This document shows positions 9,735-19,793 of a DNA stretch of 64,000 nt, piece after piece (the first letter of the stretch is position 1; each line of letters opens with the position of its first letter). The DNA is from Streptomyces diastatochromogenes. GTDB lineage: Bacteria > Actinomycetota > Actinomycetes > Streptomycetales > Streptomycetaceae. The stretch is from NCBI GenBank assembly GCA_026913215.1, contig JAPTYK010000001.1, positions 5,270,001 to 5,334,000 of the forward strand. The letters run 5' to 3'. The notes beneath the pieces were generated by a model. It saw only the letters and a program-made list of their open reading frames with translations, had not been told where the DNA came from and ran no database searches. A program made the position numbers and the translations under genes.

Positions 9735-10947
9735 CGGGCGTCCTTCGGGGTCTCGCTCGGCTGCGGGAGGCCCGGCTGCGAAGCGGCCGGAGGGCGTAGG
9801 GACCGGGCGCGGGGCCTGCGGGGCACCGCCGTACGGACCGGGCGCGGGGGCTGGGGCGCTCCGGCGTAGGGGCCCGGCGCGGGGCCTGCGGCGCGCCCGC
9901 GTACGGGTTCTGTCCGGGCGGCGGCGGGCGTACCAGCCCTCCTGCGGCACCTCCTGGACCGGCGCCTGCGGCGGCAGCCCGTACCCCGGCTGTCCCGGCT
10001 GCACGGGCGGCTGGAGGTGGGCGAGCCGGTCGTCGGTGGAGCGGTAGTCGACGGCGCCCTGCGTCAGCCGCATGTACGCCTCCTCCAGCGAGGCCTGGTG
10101 CGGGGACAGCTCCCAGAGCCGTACGTCCGCGCCGTGCGCCAGATCGCTGATCCGCGGCAGCGGCAGGCCCGTGACGCGCAGCGCGCCGTCCGGCTCGGAC
10201 AGCACCTGCCCGCCGGCCTCCATGAGCACCGAGGCCAGCTTCTCCCGCTGCGCGGGCTCGGTCCCCAGGGTCCGCACCCGGGCGAAGTCGGCGGAGTTCG
10301 CCGAGATGAAGTCCTTCACCGGCATGTCGGCGAGGAGCTGCCCCGGCCGATCACGATCAGGTGGTCGGCGGTCAGCGCCATCTCGCTCATGAGGTGGCTG
10401 GAGACGAAGACCGTGCGGCCCTCGGCGGCCAGCTTCTTCATCAGGTTCCGCACCCAGAGGATGCCCTCGGGGTCCAGGCCGTTGACGGGCTCGTCGAAGA
10501 GCAGCACCTGAGGGTCGCCGAGGAGCGCCGCCGCGATGCCGAGCCGCTGGCCCATGCCGAGCGAGAAGCCCTTCGAGCGCCGCTTCGCGACGTCCTGGAG
10601 GCCGACCACGCCGAGGACCTCGTCGACGCGCTGGGCCGGGATGCCGGCCAGCTGCGCGAGCGACAGGAGGTGGCTGCGGGCGCTCCGGCCGCCGTGCACG
10701 GCCTTGGCGTCGAGGAGCGCGCCGACCTGGCGGGGGCGTTCGGCAGCTGCCGGAAGGGGTGGCCGCCGATCGTGACGTGGCCCGCGCTGGGCTGGTCGAG
10801 CCCCAGGATCATGCGCATGGTCGTCGACTTGCCGGAGCCGTTGGGACCCAGGAACCCGGTGACGACACCCGGCCTCACCTGGAAGGAAAGGTTGTACACG
10901 GCCGTCTTGGCGCCGTAGCGCTTCGTCAGGCCGACTGCCTCGATCAT
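9731..10947 (-). CDS. ABC transporter ATP-binding protein with Pro-rich C-terminal tail (several frameshifts)
   Basis: ATPase of the exporter formed with the downstream permease. Walker A is GPNGSGKST, the signature SLGMGQRLGIA, Walker B VLLFDEPVNGLDPEG, and the H-loop VSSHLMSEMA. The accessory C-terminal region (LRVTGLPLPRISDLA) is normal for the family, but it is followed by roughly 90 extra residues rich in Pro, Gly, Gln and Tyr (QPPVQPGQPGYGLPPQ) before QPSETPKDAR and the stop. The neighbouring paralogue lacks this tail. Frame slips lie near 10735, 10350 and 9930 and are corrected by single bases. Start MIEAVGLTKRYG. Confidence 0.8.
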
Positions 10948-11057
10948 TCTCCAGCCCCATCGACAGGTCGATCGCATCCATGTCGGGGCGTGGCGGCCGC
11001 AGGCCGGAGCCCCGTATGAGTGAGGAGCTTATCCAGCCCTTGACGGTTCCGGCCAAG

Positions 11058-11152
11058 CGGAAGAACCGGGCGGAAGAAGAGAGAGGAAGAAGAGAGCGGG
11101 AGAAGCGAGCGGGAGAAGCGAGCGGAAGAACCGGGCGGAAGAACCGGGCGGG
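11058..11152 (+). repeat. Purine-rich degenerate repeat
   Basis: About 95 bases made almost only of GAAGAACCGGGCG, GAGAGAAGA and GCGAGCGGGAGAA variants repeated in tandem. It fills the gap between the two exporter operons, just after the stop of the second permease. On the transcribed minus strand it is pyrimidine-rich. No function is evident. Confidence 0.6.
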
Positions 11153-11155
11153 AGA

Positions 11156-11934
11156 TCAGGCGTCCCGCTCCTTCAGGACGAGATAGCCGCCGAGCAGCGA
11201 GGCCACCACCCACAGCACCATGATCCCGAGCCCGCCCCAGGGGCCGTACGGCGCCTTGTCCGAGCCCAGCGCGTTCGGCACCACCTGCATGATCTTGGAG
11301 CCGGCCTGGTCGGGGAAGTACTTGGCGACCTCCTTGGCCTTCGGGACGCTCGAAAGGATCCGCGAGATCAGGAAGAAGAACGGCACCAGGATGCCGAGCG
11401 ACAGCATCGAGGACCGCAGCATCGTCGTGACGCCCATCGAGAAGATCGCGATCAGCCCCATGTAGAGGCCGCCGCCGACCACCGCGCGCAGCACGTTGTC
11501 CGCGCCGATGGTGGTGCGGTGCTCGCCGAGCAGCGCCTGACCGAGGAAGAACGACAGGAAGCTGGTCGCCAGGCCCACCACGAGGGCGAGCGCCCCGCCA
11601 CCGCGATCTTCGAGAAGAGGAAGGCGGCGCGCTGCGGGACCGCCGCGAGCGAGGTGCGGATCATGCCCGAGGAGTACTCGGTCCCCACCACCAGGACGCC
11701 GAAGACCACCATCGCCAGCTGGCCGAGGATCGTCCCGGTGAAGCTGGCGAACGTCGGGTCGAAGGTCGCCCGCTCGACGTCGGAGAGATCGTCGAAGGTC
11801 GACCGGAACAGGGCGCACAGCGCCGCGCTCATCGCCACCGTGACGATGAGGGCGCTCGCCAACGTCCAGACGGTCGACGAGACCGTCCGGATCTTGGTCC
11901 ACTCGGACCGCAGGACCGCCGTTGCCGCTGCCAT
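11156..11934 (-). CDS. ABC-2 type transporter permease, paralogue (one frameshift)
   Basis: About 259 residues, homologous to the permease at 8899-9734. It starts MAAATAVLRSEWTKIRTV; helices include TLASALIVTVAMSAALCAL and MVVFGVLVVGTEYSSGMIR with the family motif, and the end LGGYLVLKERDA parallels its paralogue. A base is missing near 11598 between FSKIAV and ALALVVGLATSFLS. It begins 3 bases after the upstream ATPase stop, so the pair is one transcription unit. Substrate unknown. Confidence 0.85.
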
Positions 11935-11937
11935 CGA

Positions 11938-12906
11938 TCAGGCTCCCTCGGAGGTCGTGCCCCACCGGGGGCCCGGCGCCTCGGCGCCGCCGTGTACGTC
12001 GGTGCCGTGCGCGTGGTACTCCACCGCACCGGCCGTCATCTGCATGAACGCCTCTTCGAGGGAGGCGCGCTGGGCGGACAGCTCGTGCAGCACGAGCCCG
12101 TTCTCCGCCGCGAGCTCGCCCAGCTTCTCCGTGCTCGCCCCGTCGATCTCCAGCGTCCCGTTGCCCGCCTCGATCACGACGAACCCGTTGGCGTGGAGCA
12201 CGTCCCGCAGCCGTTCCTGCTGCGGAGAACGCATCCGCGCATAACTCCGGGAATTCTGCTGGATGAAATCCGCCATCGAGGTGTCGGCCAGCAGCTTTCC
12301 CTGCCCGATCACGATCAGATGATCGGCCGTCAGCGCCATTTCACTCATCAGATGGCTGGAAACGAAGATCGTCCGGCCCTCGGCCGCGAGCGCCTTCATC
12401 AGATTGCGGATCCAGTGAATTCCCTCGGGGTCCAGACCATTGACGGGCTCGTCGAACATCAGGATCTCGGGATCCCCGAGGAGCGCCGACGCGATCCCGA
12501 GGCGCTGCCCCATGCCGAGGGAGAAACCCTTCGACTTCTTCCTCGCGACCGCCGTCAACCCCACCAGGTCGAGCACCTCGTCCACCCGGCCCGCCGGGAT
12601 CCGGTTCGACTGCGCCAGGCACAGCAGGTTGTTGTAGGCGGAGCGGCCGCCGTGCATCGCCTTCGCGTCGAGCAGCGCCCCGATGTACTTCAGGGGCTCG
12701 GACAGCTCCCGGTAGTGCCTGCCGTCGATCCGGACCGTCCCGCTCGTCGGGTTGTCCAGGTCGAGCATCATCCGCATCGTCGTCGACTTGCCCGCCCCGT
12801 TCGGCCCGAGGAAGCCGGTGACCACACCGGGGCGGACCTGGAAGGAGAGATGGTCGACCGCGGTCTTCGTCCCGTACCTCTTCGTCAGCCCCTCAAGCTC
12901 GATCAT
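11938..12906 (-). CDS. ABC transporter ATP-binding protein, paralogue (intact)
   Basis: A 322-residue ABC ATPase that pairs with the permease directly downstream. It has GPNGAGKSTTMRMML, SLGMGQRLGIASALLG, ILMFDEPVNGLDPEG and VSSHLMSEMA, very close to the ATPase at 9731-10947, so the two operons are a tandem duplication. The C-terminus (VEYHAHGTDVHGGAEAPG) is short, without the long Pro-rich extension of the other copy. The start MIELEGLTKRYG is the family start. The gene is intact. Confidence 0.9.
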   Translation of the reverse strand: MIELEGLTKRYGTKTAVDHLSFQVRPGVVTGFLGPNGAGKSTTMRMMLDLDNPTSGTVRIDGRHYRELSEPLKYIGALLDAKAMHGGRSAYNNLLCLAQSNRIPAGRVDEVLDLVGLTAVARKKSKGFSLGMGQRLGIASALLGDPEILMFDEPVNGLDPEGIHWIRNLMKALAAEGRTIFVSSHLMSEMALTADHLIVIGQGKLLADTSMADFIQQNSRSYARMRSPQQERLRDVLHANGFVVIEAGNGTLEIDGASTEKLGELAAENGLVLHELSAQRASLEEAFMQMTAGAVEYHAHGTDVHGGAEAPGPRWGTTSEGA

Positions 12907-12931
12907 GCGCACCAACCTAAAGGCACGCAAA

Positions 12932-12959
12932 ACCCCCCGCCACCGGAGTGGCGGGGGGT
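12932..12959 (-). terminator. Rho-independent terminator of filP
   Basis: ACCCCCCGCCAC and GTGGCGGGGGGT form a perfect 12-bp stem with the tetraloop CGGA. On the minus strand it is followed by TTTTGC. It lies about 55 bases past the filP stop and before the ABC operon, so it ends filP transcription. Confidence 0.85.
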
Positions 12960-13001
12960 CTTCCGCGCCGGGGTACGCCGGGCCGCCGACCGCTTCCGCT
13001 T

Positions 13002-13033
13002 ATCGCGACTGCTGGGTCATCGCGACTGCTGGG
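13002..13033. repeat. 15-bp direct repeat across the filP stop codon
   Basis: ATCGCGACTGCTGGG occurs at 13002-13016 and 13019-13033, a 17-base period. The filP TGA lies in the two bases between copies plus the first base of the second, so the stop may have been created or moved by the duplication. Confidence 0.7.
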
Positions 13034-13952
13034 CCGGGACGCCGGCCGTGCGCTCGTCGTCGATCGGGGAGCCGGCCGCCGCCACCGCGGCACCGGTCAG
13101 CGTCGCCAGCATCTCGCGGACGTTGGTCAGCTGCGCGTTGATCGAGTCGCGGCGGTTCGTCAGCGCCGCGAGCTCGCGCTCCGATTCCGAACGGATCCGG
13201 TCGGCCTTGGCGTTCGCGTCGGCCACGATGTCCTCGGCCTGGCGCTGCGCGGTCTCCACCGTCTGGCGGGCCCGGCGCTCGGCGTCCGTCCGCAGCTTCT
13301 CGGCCTCCAGGCGGAGCTGCTCGGCGCGGTGCTCGATCTCCGCGAGGCGCTTCTCGGCCTTCGCCTGGCGCGAGGCGAGGTCCCGCTCCGACTGCTCGCG
13401 GCGCTTCGCCAGGTTCGTCTCGAAGTCCGCGGCGGCCTGGGCGGCCTTGGCGCGGGTCTCCTCGAAGAGGGCGTCCGCCTCCTCGCGCTTCGACTGCGCG
13501 TCCTTCTGCGCCTCGGCACGCAGCGAGTTGGCCTCGCCCTGCGCCTTCTCGACGATCCGGACGCCCTCGTCCTCGGACTTCGCCTTCCGCTCGGCCGCGA
13601 ACGCCTCCGCGTCGTTGCGCACCTGCTGGGCGGCCGACTCGGCCAGCTCGCGGTGCTGCTCGGCCGCGCGACGGGCCTCCTCACGCAGGTCCTTCGCCTC
13701 CTCCTCGGCGAGCCGGAGGATCTTCTCGACCCGGGCGCCGAGCCCCGCGTACGACGGCTCGGCGTCGGTGACCTGCGCCTGGGCGTTCTGCGTCTCGAGG
13801 TGGAGCTCCTCGATGCGCTTCTCCAGCGAGGTGATGCGGGACAGGGCGCTGTCGCGGTCGGACACGAGCTTGGTAATGCGGTCGTCCACCTGACCGCGGT
13901 CGTAACCGCGCCGCACGAGCTCGAAGCCGAAGGGGGAGGATGTGTCGCTCAT
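13017..13952 (-). CDS. filP: FilP, intermediate-filament-like coiled-coil cytoskeletal protein
   Basis: FilP forms filaments behind growing hyphal tips and supports cell stiffness and polar growth with DivIVA and Scy. The 311-residue product begins MSDTSSPFGFELVRRGYDRGQVDD, which contains the short DivIVA-like head, followed by an almost unbroken coiled coil rich in Ala, Glu, Arg and Gln (LRLAEEEAKDLREEARRAAE and similar) to about residue 285, and a short tail ending PAQQSR. The size matches S. coelicolor FilP. The gene is intact. It lies just downstream of scy on the same strand with a 114-base gap in which TAGGAT may be its own -10 box. Confidence 0.95.
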   Translation of the reverse strand: MSDTSSPFGFELVRRGYDRGQVDDRITKLVSDRDSALSRITSLEKRIEELHLETQNAQAQVTDAEPSYAGLGARVEKILRLAEEEAKDLREEARRAAEQHRELAESAAQQVRNDAEAFAAERKAKSEDEGVRIVEKAQGEANSLRAEAQKDAQSKREEADALFEETRAKAAQAAADFETNLAKRREQSERDLASRQAKAEKRLAEIEHRAEQLRLEAEKLRTDAERRARQTVETAQRQAEDIVADANAKADRIRSESERELAALTNRRDSINAQLTNVREMLATLTGAAVAAAGSPIDDERTAGVPAQQSR

Positions 13953-14066
13953 GGGTTTCCTGTCGAATGAGACCGGTGAGGTGTTAGAGGGAATCCTAGG
14001 GGCCGAAGCGGCGTGTCATCGAGCGTATGCCCGTTTGATCTGGAGAATGTCCAGCCTTTTGAGTGG

Positions 14067-17000
14067 CTAGCCGTCCTGGGACTTGCCACTCGTACGAGTG
14101 GACCCCGACGACGCACCCGCCTTGACCCCGTCCTTTCCGGCGGACGGCGTCTCGAAAGACTCCAACGCCTCCAGGACGTCCTGGACACGGGAGATCTCGG
14201 CATTGATGTCCTTGCGACGCCGCGTCAGCGTCTCCAGCTCGCGCTGCCCCTCCGCGACCGTCTTCTCGGCCTCGGCCGCGGCCTCGGCGCGGATCCGCTC
14301 GGCCTCGGCCTTGATGGCCTCGGCCTCCGCGATGAGCGAGGCCTTCTTCTGGGCGGCCTCCTTCAGCAGCGTGTCCGCCTTGCGGACCGCGGCGATCCGG
14401 ACCTTGCTCGCCTCCGAACTCGCCTCGGAGACCAGCTCCTTGGCCTTCTCCTCCGCCTCGGCCCGCTGCTCCTCGGCCGCCTTCACCAGCTTGTCGACGC
14501 GCTCGCCGGCCGTCTTCATCTGCTCGGCCGACTCGCGCCGCGCCCGCTCGTGGAGCTCCTCGATCTCGCCCTCGACGCGGCCCCGCAGCTCCTCCGCCCG
14601 CTCCCTTATGGCCGTCGCGTCGCTGCGCGCCCCGACCAGGAGCTCGTCCGCGTCCGTACGGGCCTTCTCCACCAGCGAGTTGCCCTCGACGGTCGCCTCG
14701 GCGACGATCCGCTCGGCCTCCTTGCGGGCCGCGCCGACCATCGTGTCCGCCTGCGACTCGGCCTCCGTGGTGGCGCGCAGCGCCTCCTCCTGGGCCTTGG
14801 CGACGAGCTGGTCCGCCTGCTCGGCGGCGTCCGCGCGCTTGCGGGCCGCGGCCTCGCGTGCCTCGTCGAGCGTCCGGTCCGCCTCCTCGCGGGCCTCGGC
14901 GCGCATCTGCTCGCCGGCGGCCGCGGCGTCGGCCTTCACCCGCTCCGACTCGGTACGGATCCGCTCGGCGTCCTGGAGGGCCTCGGCGATCGCCTCGGCG
15001 CCCTCGGCCCGCAGCCGCTCGGCCTCCTCCGCAGCCGCGCCGACGGTCCGCTCCGCCTCGGCGCGGGCGTCCGCGCCGACCGAATCGGCCAGCTCGGCCG
15101 CCTCGTTCACGATCCGCTCGGCCTCGGTGGTGGCCTCGCCGATGAGGGTGTCCGCCTGCTCGGCCGCGTCCGCGCGCCGCTTGTCCGCGGCCTTGCGGGC
15201 CTCGTCCAGGATCTGGTCGGCATCGGCGAGCGCCGCGTTCCGCAGGGCCTGGGCGTGCGCCTCCCCGTCGGCCTTGACCTGCTCCGCCTCCGTGCGCAGC
15301 CGCTCGGAGTCCCGTTCCGTCGTCTCCCGCAGCTCGGCGGCCTCGGCCGCGATCCGCTCGGCCTCGGCCGTGGCCTCGCCGATGAGGGTGTCCGCCTGCT
15401 CGGCGGCGTCCGCACGGCGCTTGTCGGCGGCCTGGCGGGCCTCGTCGAGGACGCGCTCGCCCTCGGCGCGTGCCTCGGCCCGCAGGGCCTCCGCCTGCTC
15501 CTCGCCCTCGGCCTTGACCTGCTCGGCCTCGGCCCGCAGACGCCGGGCGTCCTGCTCGGCCGTCTCCATGAGCTCCACCGCCTCGGCGGTGAGCCGCTCG
15601 GCCTCGGCCGTGGCTTCGGTGATGAGGGTGTCCGCCTGTTCGGCGGCGTCGGCGCGCCGCTTGTCGGCGGCCTGGCGGGCCTCGTCGAGGACGCGCTCGC
15701 CCTCGGTACGGGCCTCGGCCCGCAGGGCCTCCGCCTGCTCCTCGCCCTCGGCCTTGACCCGCTCGGCCTCGACGAGCAGCGCGGCCGCCTCGGCCCCGAT
15801 CCGCTCGGCCTCGGTGGTGGCCTCGCCGATGAGGGTGTCCGCCTGCTCGGCGGCGTCCGCTCGGCGCTTGTCGGCGGCCTTGCGTGCCTCGTCGAGGACC
15901 TGCTCGCCCTCGGCGATCGCCGCGTCGCGCAGCGCCTCGGCGTGCGCCTCGCCGTCGATCTTGAGCTGCTCGGTCTCGGCGAGCAGCGCGGCGGCCTCGG
16001 CGCCGATCCGCTCGGCCTCGGTGGTGGCTTCGGTGATGAGGGTGTCGGCCTGCTCGGCGGCGTCGGCGCGGCGCTTGTCGGCGGCCTGGCGTGCCTCGTC
16101 GAGGATCTGCTCGCCCTCGGTACGGGCCTCGGCCCGCAGCTCCTCGGCCTGCGCTTCGCCCTCGGCCTTGACCTGCTCGGCCTCGGCGAGCAGCGCGGCG
16201 GCCTCGGCGCCGATGCGCTCGGCCTCCGTGCGGGCCTCGGCGACCGTGGTCTCGGCGCGTTCGGCGGCCTCGGAGCGGATGCGGTTCGCGTCGTCGCGGG
16301 CGTCGGCGCGGGTGCGGGCGGCGTCCTGCTCGGCGGAGGCGAGGGAGTCCGTGACCTCGGTCCGTACCCGCTGGGCGTACTCGGCGGTGTCCGCGCGGAG
16401 CTTCTCCGCCTCGGCGAGGGCGTCCGTGACGGTCCGCTCGGCCAGGGCCTTGGCGGCCTCGGACTCCTCCTGGGCACGCGCCCGCGTGGCGGCGGCGTCC
16501 TCGGAGGCGCGCTCCGCTCCTCGTAGGCGTCGGCGCGGACCCGGTCCGCCTCCTCCTGGGCCTCGGTGCGGGTCCGCTCGGCCGCGTGCTCGGCGGCGGA
16601 GCGCAGCCCGGCGATCTCCTCGTCGGCCTGCTCGCGCAGCCCGGCGACCGAGTCCCGCACCTCCTGGGCGGTCTGTTCGGCCGCGGCGACCATCTCGGTC
16701 GCCCGCGCGTCCGCCTCCTCGACCAGGCGCTGCGCCTCGGCCTGGGCGTCCTCGACCCGCTTGCGGGCGGCGGCGAGGCTCCTCGGACTGCTCCCGGGCG
16801 TGCTCGCGCTCCCGGCGGCCTCGGAGCGGGCCGATTCGAGGTCGACTCGGCCTCCTTGCGGCGCCGGACGGCCTCCTCCTGCGCGGCGGCCAGGGCCTCG
16901 GCGGCCTCGGCGGCCACCCGCTCGGCGGCGGCCGCCGCCTCGGCCCGCACCCGGTCGGCGGTCTCCTGGGCCTCCGACTTCAGCCGCTCGGCCTCCTCGG

Positions 17001-19003
17001 AAGCCTCCGAGCGGAGCCGTACGGCCGCGGACTCGGCCTCGGTGCGCGTGGTGGACGCGTCCGACGCGGCCTCGGCGCGCAGCCGCTCGGCCTCCTGCTC
17101 GGCCTGCTCCCGGAGGGACCGGATCCGCTCGGCGGCCTCGGTGCGCTGCCGCTCCGTCTCCTCGGCGGCCTCGCGCCGGATCCGCTCGCCCTCGGCCCGC
17201 GCGTCGCTGAGCTCCTCCCCGGCGGCCGCGACCTTCGCCTCGGCGTCGGTGTGCAGCCGGGTCAGCTCCTCGGCGGCCTCCGCGCGGCGCGCCTCGGCGG
17301 CCCGCTCGGCGTCCGCGCGCAGCGCGGCGGCGGCGGCCTCGGCCGCGCCCGCACCGACTCGGCCTGCTCCTCGGCCTCGGTGCGCAGCCGCTCGGCCTCG
17401 GCGCGGGTGCGCTCCAGGGTCTCCTCGGCCTGGGCGCGGAGCGTCTGGGCGCGCTCCATCGCCTCCGACTTGACGCGCTCGCTCTCGGCGCCGGCCTTGG
17501 TGCGCTGCTCCTCGGCGTCCGTACGGGCCTTGGTGAGGAGCTCCTCGGCGGTCCTGGCCGCCTCCTCGATCTGCTGGAGGGCCTCGCGGCGGGCCTCGGA
17601 GCGGATCCGCTCGCCCTCGTCGACGGCCTCGGCGCGCAGCTGCTCGGCCTCGCCGCGCAGCCGGCGGGCCTCCTCCTGGAGCTCGACCGTCTTGCCGCGG
17701 TACTCCTTGGTGTCGTCCTTCGCCGAGCCGAGCAGTTCGTCGGCCTGCTCGCCGGCCTCGGCGCGCAGCCGGTCGGCCTCGGTCTCGGCCTCGCGGCGGA
17801 CCCGCTCGGCCTCCTCGGCGGCCTTGCGGGTGGTCTCCCGGGCGTCCTCGGACGCCTTGGTGAGATCTCCTCGGCGCTGCGGGCGGCCTTGGCGAGCGCG
17901 GCGGCGGAGTCCTCGGCGGCGGCCGTGACGGCCTTCTCGGTGGCCTCCGTGACGAGCTTCTCCGCCTCGGCGCTCGCCTCGCGGAGCTTCTCCTCGGCCT
18001 CCGCCTTGAGCGCCTCGGCCTCCTTGGTGGCCTCCCCGACCAGCCGGGCGATCTCCGCCTTCGCGGTGCGGGTGCGCTGCTCGTTGACCGACTCGGCGGA
18101 GGAGAGCTGCCGGGCGGCGGCCTCCTTGGCCTCGGTGAGGGCCTTCTCGGCCTCGGCGCGGGCCAGCCGGAGCCGCTCCTCGGCCTCCTGCATGCGCTGC
18201 TCGGCGGCGCGGGAGAGTTCGGTGGCCTGCCGGCGGGCCTGGTCGGTCTCGGCGGCGGTGCTGGAGCGGAGCTGCTCGGCGTGGGCGGTGGCCTCCTGCG
18301 CCTGACTGGAGGCGGCGCCCATGAGCCGCTCGGCGTCCTTGCGGGCGCGCAGCAGAATCGCTTCGGCCTCGGCACGGGCGGCCTCCGCCTCGGCGCCGAC
18401 GCGGCGGCTGGTCTCCTCGGCGAGCCGGGTGGCCTCGGCGCGGGCGGCGGCGAGCGACTGCTCGGCCTCCGCGCGGGACTCCTCCATCAGGCGGCGGGCC
18501 TGGGACTCCGTGCGGGCGCGCAGCTGTTCGGCCCAGGCGACGTTCTCGTTGACGTGCGCCTCGACGGTCTGGCGGCGCTCGTTGAGCTCCTGGTCGAGCT
18601 GCTGGCGCCGCTGGACGGCCTCGTTGTGCAGCTCGGCCTGGAGCCGGGCCTGGTGCTCGGCGTGCTCCTGGAGGATGCGCTGGGTCTGGGCGCGGGCCTC
18701 GCGCAGCTCGCGCTCGGCGTCCTGGCGGAGCTGCTCGGCCTGCGCCTGCGCGTTCCGCAGCATCTGCTCGGCCTGGTAGCCGATGTCGGCGCTGTCGTAC
18801 GCCGGCCGGGAGGCGATGGTGCGGCGCGCCTCGTGGAGCTTGGCGCGCAAGACCTCGACCTGGTAGCCCAGGTCCTCGGCATGCTGGACGGCCTTCTCGC
18901 GTTCGGTCTTCAGCCGGTCCATCTCGGCTTCGAACCTGGCGAGATGGTCGTCTTCAGCTCGGTGGCTCTCCTGGCGTTCGTAGCCCGCACTGCGCGGTCC
19001 CAT
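14067..19003 (-). CDS. scy: Scy, tip-organising coiled-coil scaffold (several frameshifts, expanded repeats)
   Basis: Scy assembles at hyphal tips, recruits DivIVA and FilP and sets new branch sites. The N-terminus (MGPRSAGYERQESH, then MDRLKTEREKAVQHAEDLGY and QVEVLRAKLHEARRTIA) is the conserved head; the rest is coiled coil ending in LTRRRKDINAEISRVQDVLE, also the FilP-type end. The sum is about 1645 residues; S. coelicolor Scy is about 1326 as I recall, so this copy is longer. Frame slips near 17868, 17345, 16850, 16510 and a compensating pair near 16817/16785 are corrected by single bases. The start is uncertain: a GTG in another frame (VRGYERQES with one added G) is equally possible. Confidence 0.85.
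15141..16251 (-). repeat. In-frame tandem repeats inside scy (207- and 240-bp units)
   Basis: A conserved block encoding KRRADAAEQADTLIGEAT recurs with its plus-strand marker GATGAGGGTGTCC at 15141, 15381, 15621, 15828 and 16035 and a diverged copy at 16242. Spacings are 240, 240, 207, 207 and 207 bases, that is 80 and 69 residues. The difference is exactly 11 residues, one hendecad. Confidence 0.85.
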
Positions 19004-19203
19004 CCTTCCCGAAGCTCTTCGAGCAGGGGAGACCCCAACCCTGGTCGCAACTCCAACGAGCACGCCCTCACGGCCGAGGACGGACCCCCGGGGAATCGTG
19101 GCAGATCGGACGACCCCGACATCCCGACTTCGGTGCCGCGCGGAGCGGCCCCGACCGGCCCCGGCCCGGAGCCGCCCACTCTACCGGGCCAGGAATCCGG
19201 AGG

Positions 19204-19656
19204 TCAGTGCTCCGCTGAGGAGTGGTCAGCGGACGGCTCCGCCGAAGTGACCAGTTCCGTGAGGACGCCGTGGCAGTCCTTGGGGTGGAGGAAGGTGATC
19301 CGGGAGCCCATGGAGCCGATCCGCGGCTCGTCGTAGAGGACCCGTACGCCCTTGGAACGGATGGCCTCGGCGTCGCCGTCGACGTCCGCCGTGCCGAAGG
19401 CGATGTGGTGCACGCCCTCCCCGTTCTTGGCGAGCCACTTGCCCACCGCGGAGTCCTCCCGGGTGGGCTCCAGGAGCTGGAGGTACGAGGCGCCGCCGTC
19501 GTCGGTGGCGTTGATCCGGAGCATGGCCTCGCGGACGCCCTGCTCCTCGTTGACCTCGGAGTGGTAGACCTCGAAACCGTACGTGGCACGGTAGAACTCG
19601 ACAGTTTTAGCCAGGTCGAAGCAGGCGATCCCGATGTGGTCGATACGCGTCAGCAT
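19204..19656 (-). CDS. mce: Methylmalonyl-CoA epimerase
   Basis: Interconverts (2R)- and (2S)-methylmalonyl-CoA, feeding methylmalonyl-CoA mutase and polyketide precursor supply. The 150-residue glyoxalase-fold protein has the metal-binding positions in IDHIGIA, GVHHIAF and GVLTELV, and normal length. It is intact and divergent from the thiolase gene, with about 137 bases between. The promoter region contains TACATT as a candidate -10 for the thiolase side. Confidence 0.92.
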   Translation of the reverse strand: MLTRIDHIGIACFDLAKTVEFYRATYGFEVYHSEVNEEQGVREAMLRINATDDGGASYLQLLEPTREDSAVGKWLAKNGEGVHHIAFGTADVDGDAEAIRSKGVRVLYDEPRIGSMGSRITFLHPKDCHGVLTELVTSAEPSADHSSAEH

Positions 19657-19793
19657 GGATCCAGTGCACCGCCGGAAGGATGGTTACGCAACGTGCGCGC
19701 CGTCACACCATCGGGCCGGTGACCGGGCGCCGCGCCGCTCAGTACATTGGCGGTAAACCCTCGTTCACTTCTCATCCCTAGGGGCCGTGCCTC

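Noticed and set aside
7334..12906. Secondary-metabolite cluster built from the luciferase-like monooxygenase and ABC exporters
   Set aside because: No core biosynthetic gene (PKS, NRPS, terpene synthase) is near, and the genes lie in conserved core order.
15141..16251. CRISPR or transposon repeats
   Set aside because: The repeats are in frame, vary in length by one coiled-coil step and lie inside scy.
13996..18375. Very long open frame overlapping scy
   Set aside because: It is a composite of shadow frames over a coiled-coil gene with low-complexity GC repeats. Only short parts of it, joined by frame slips, belong to Scy.
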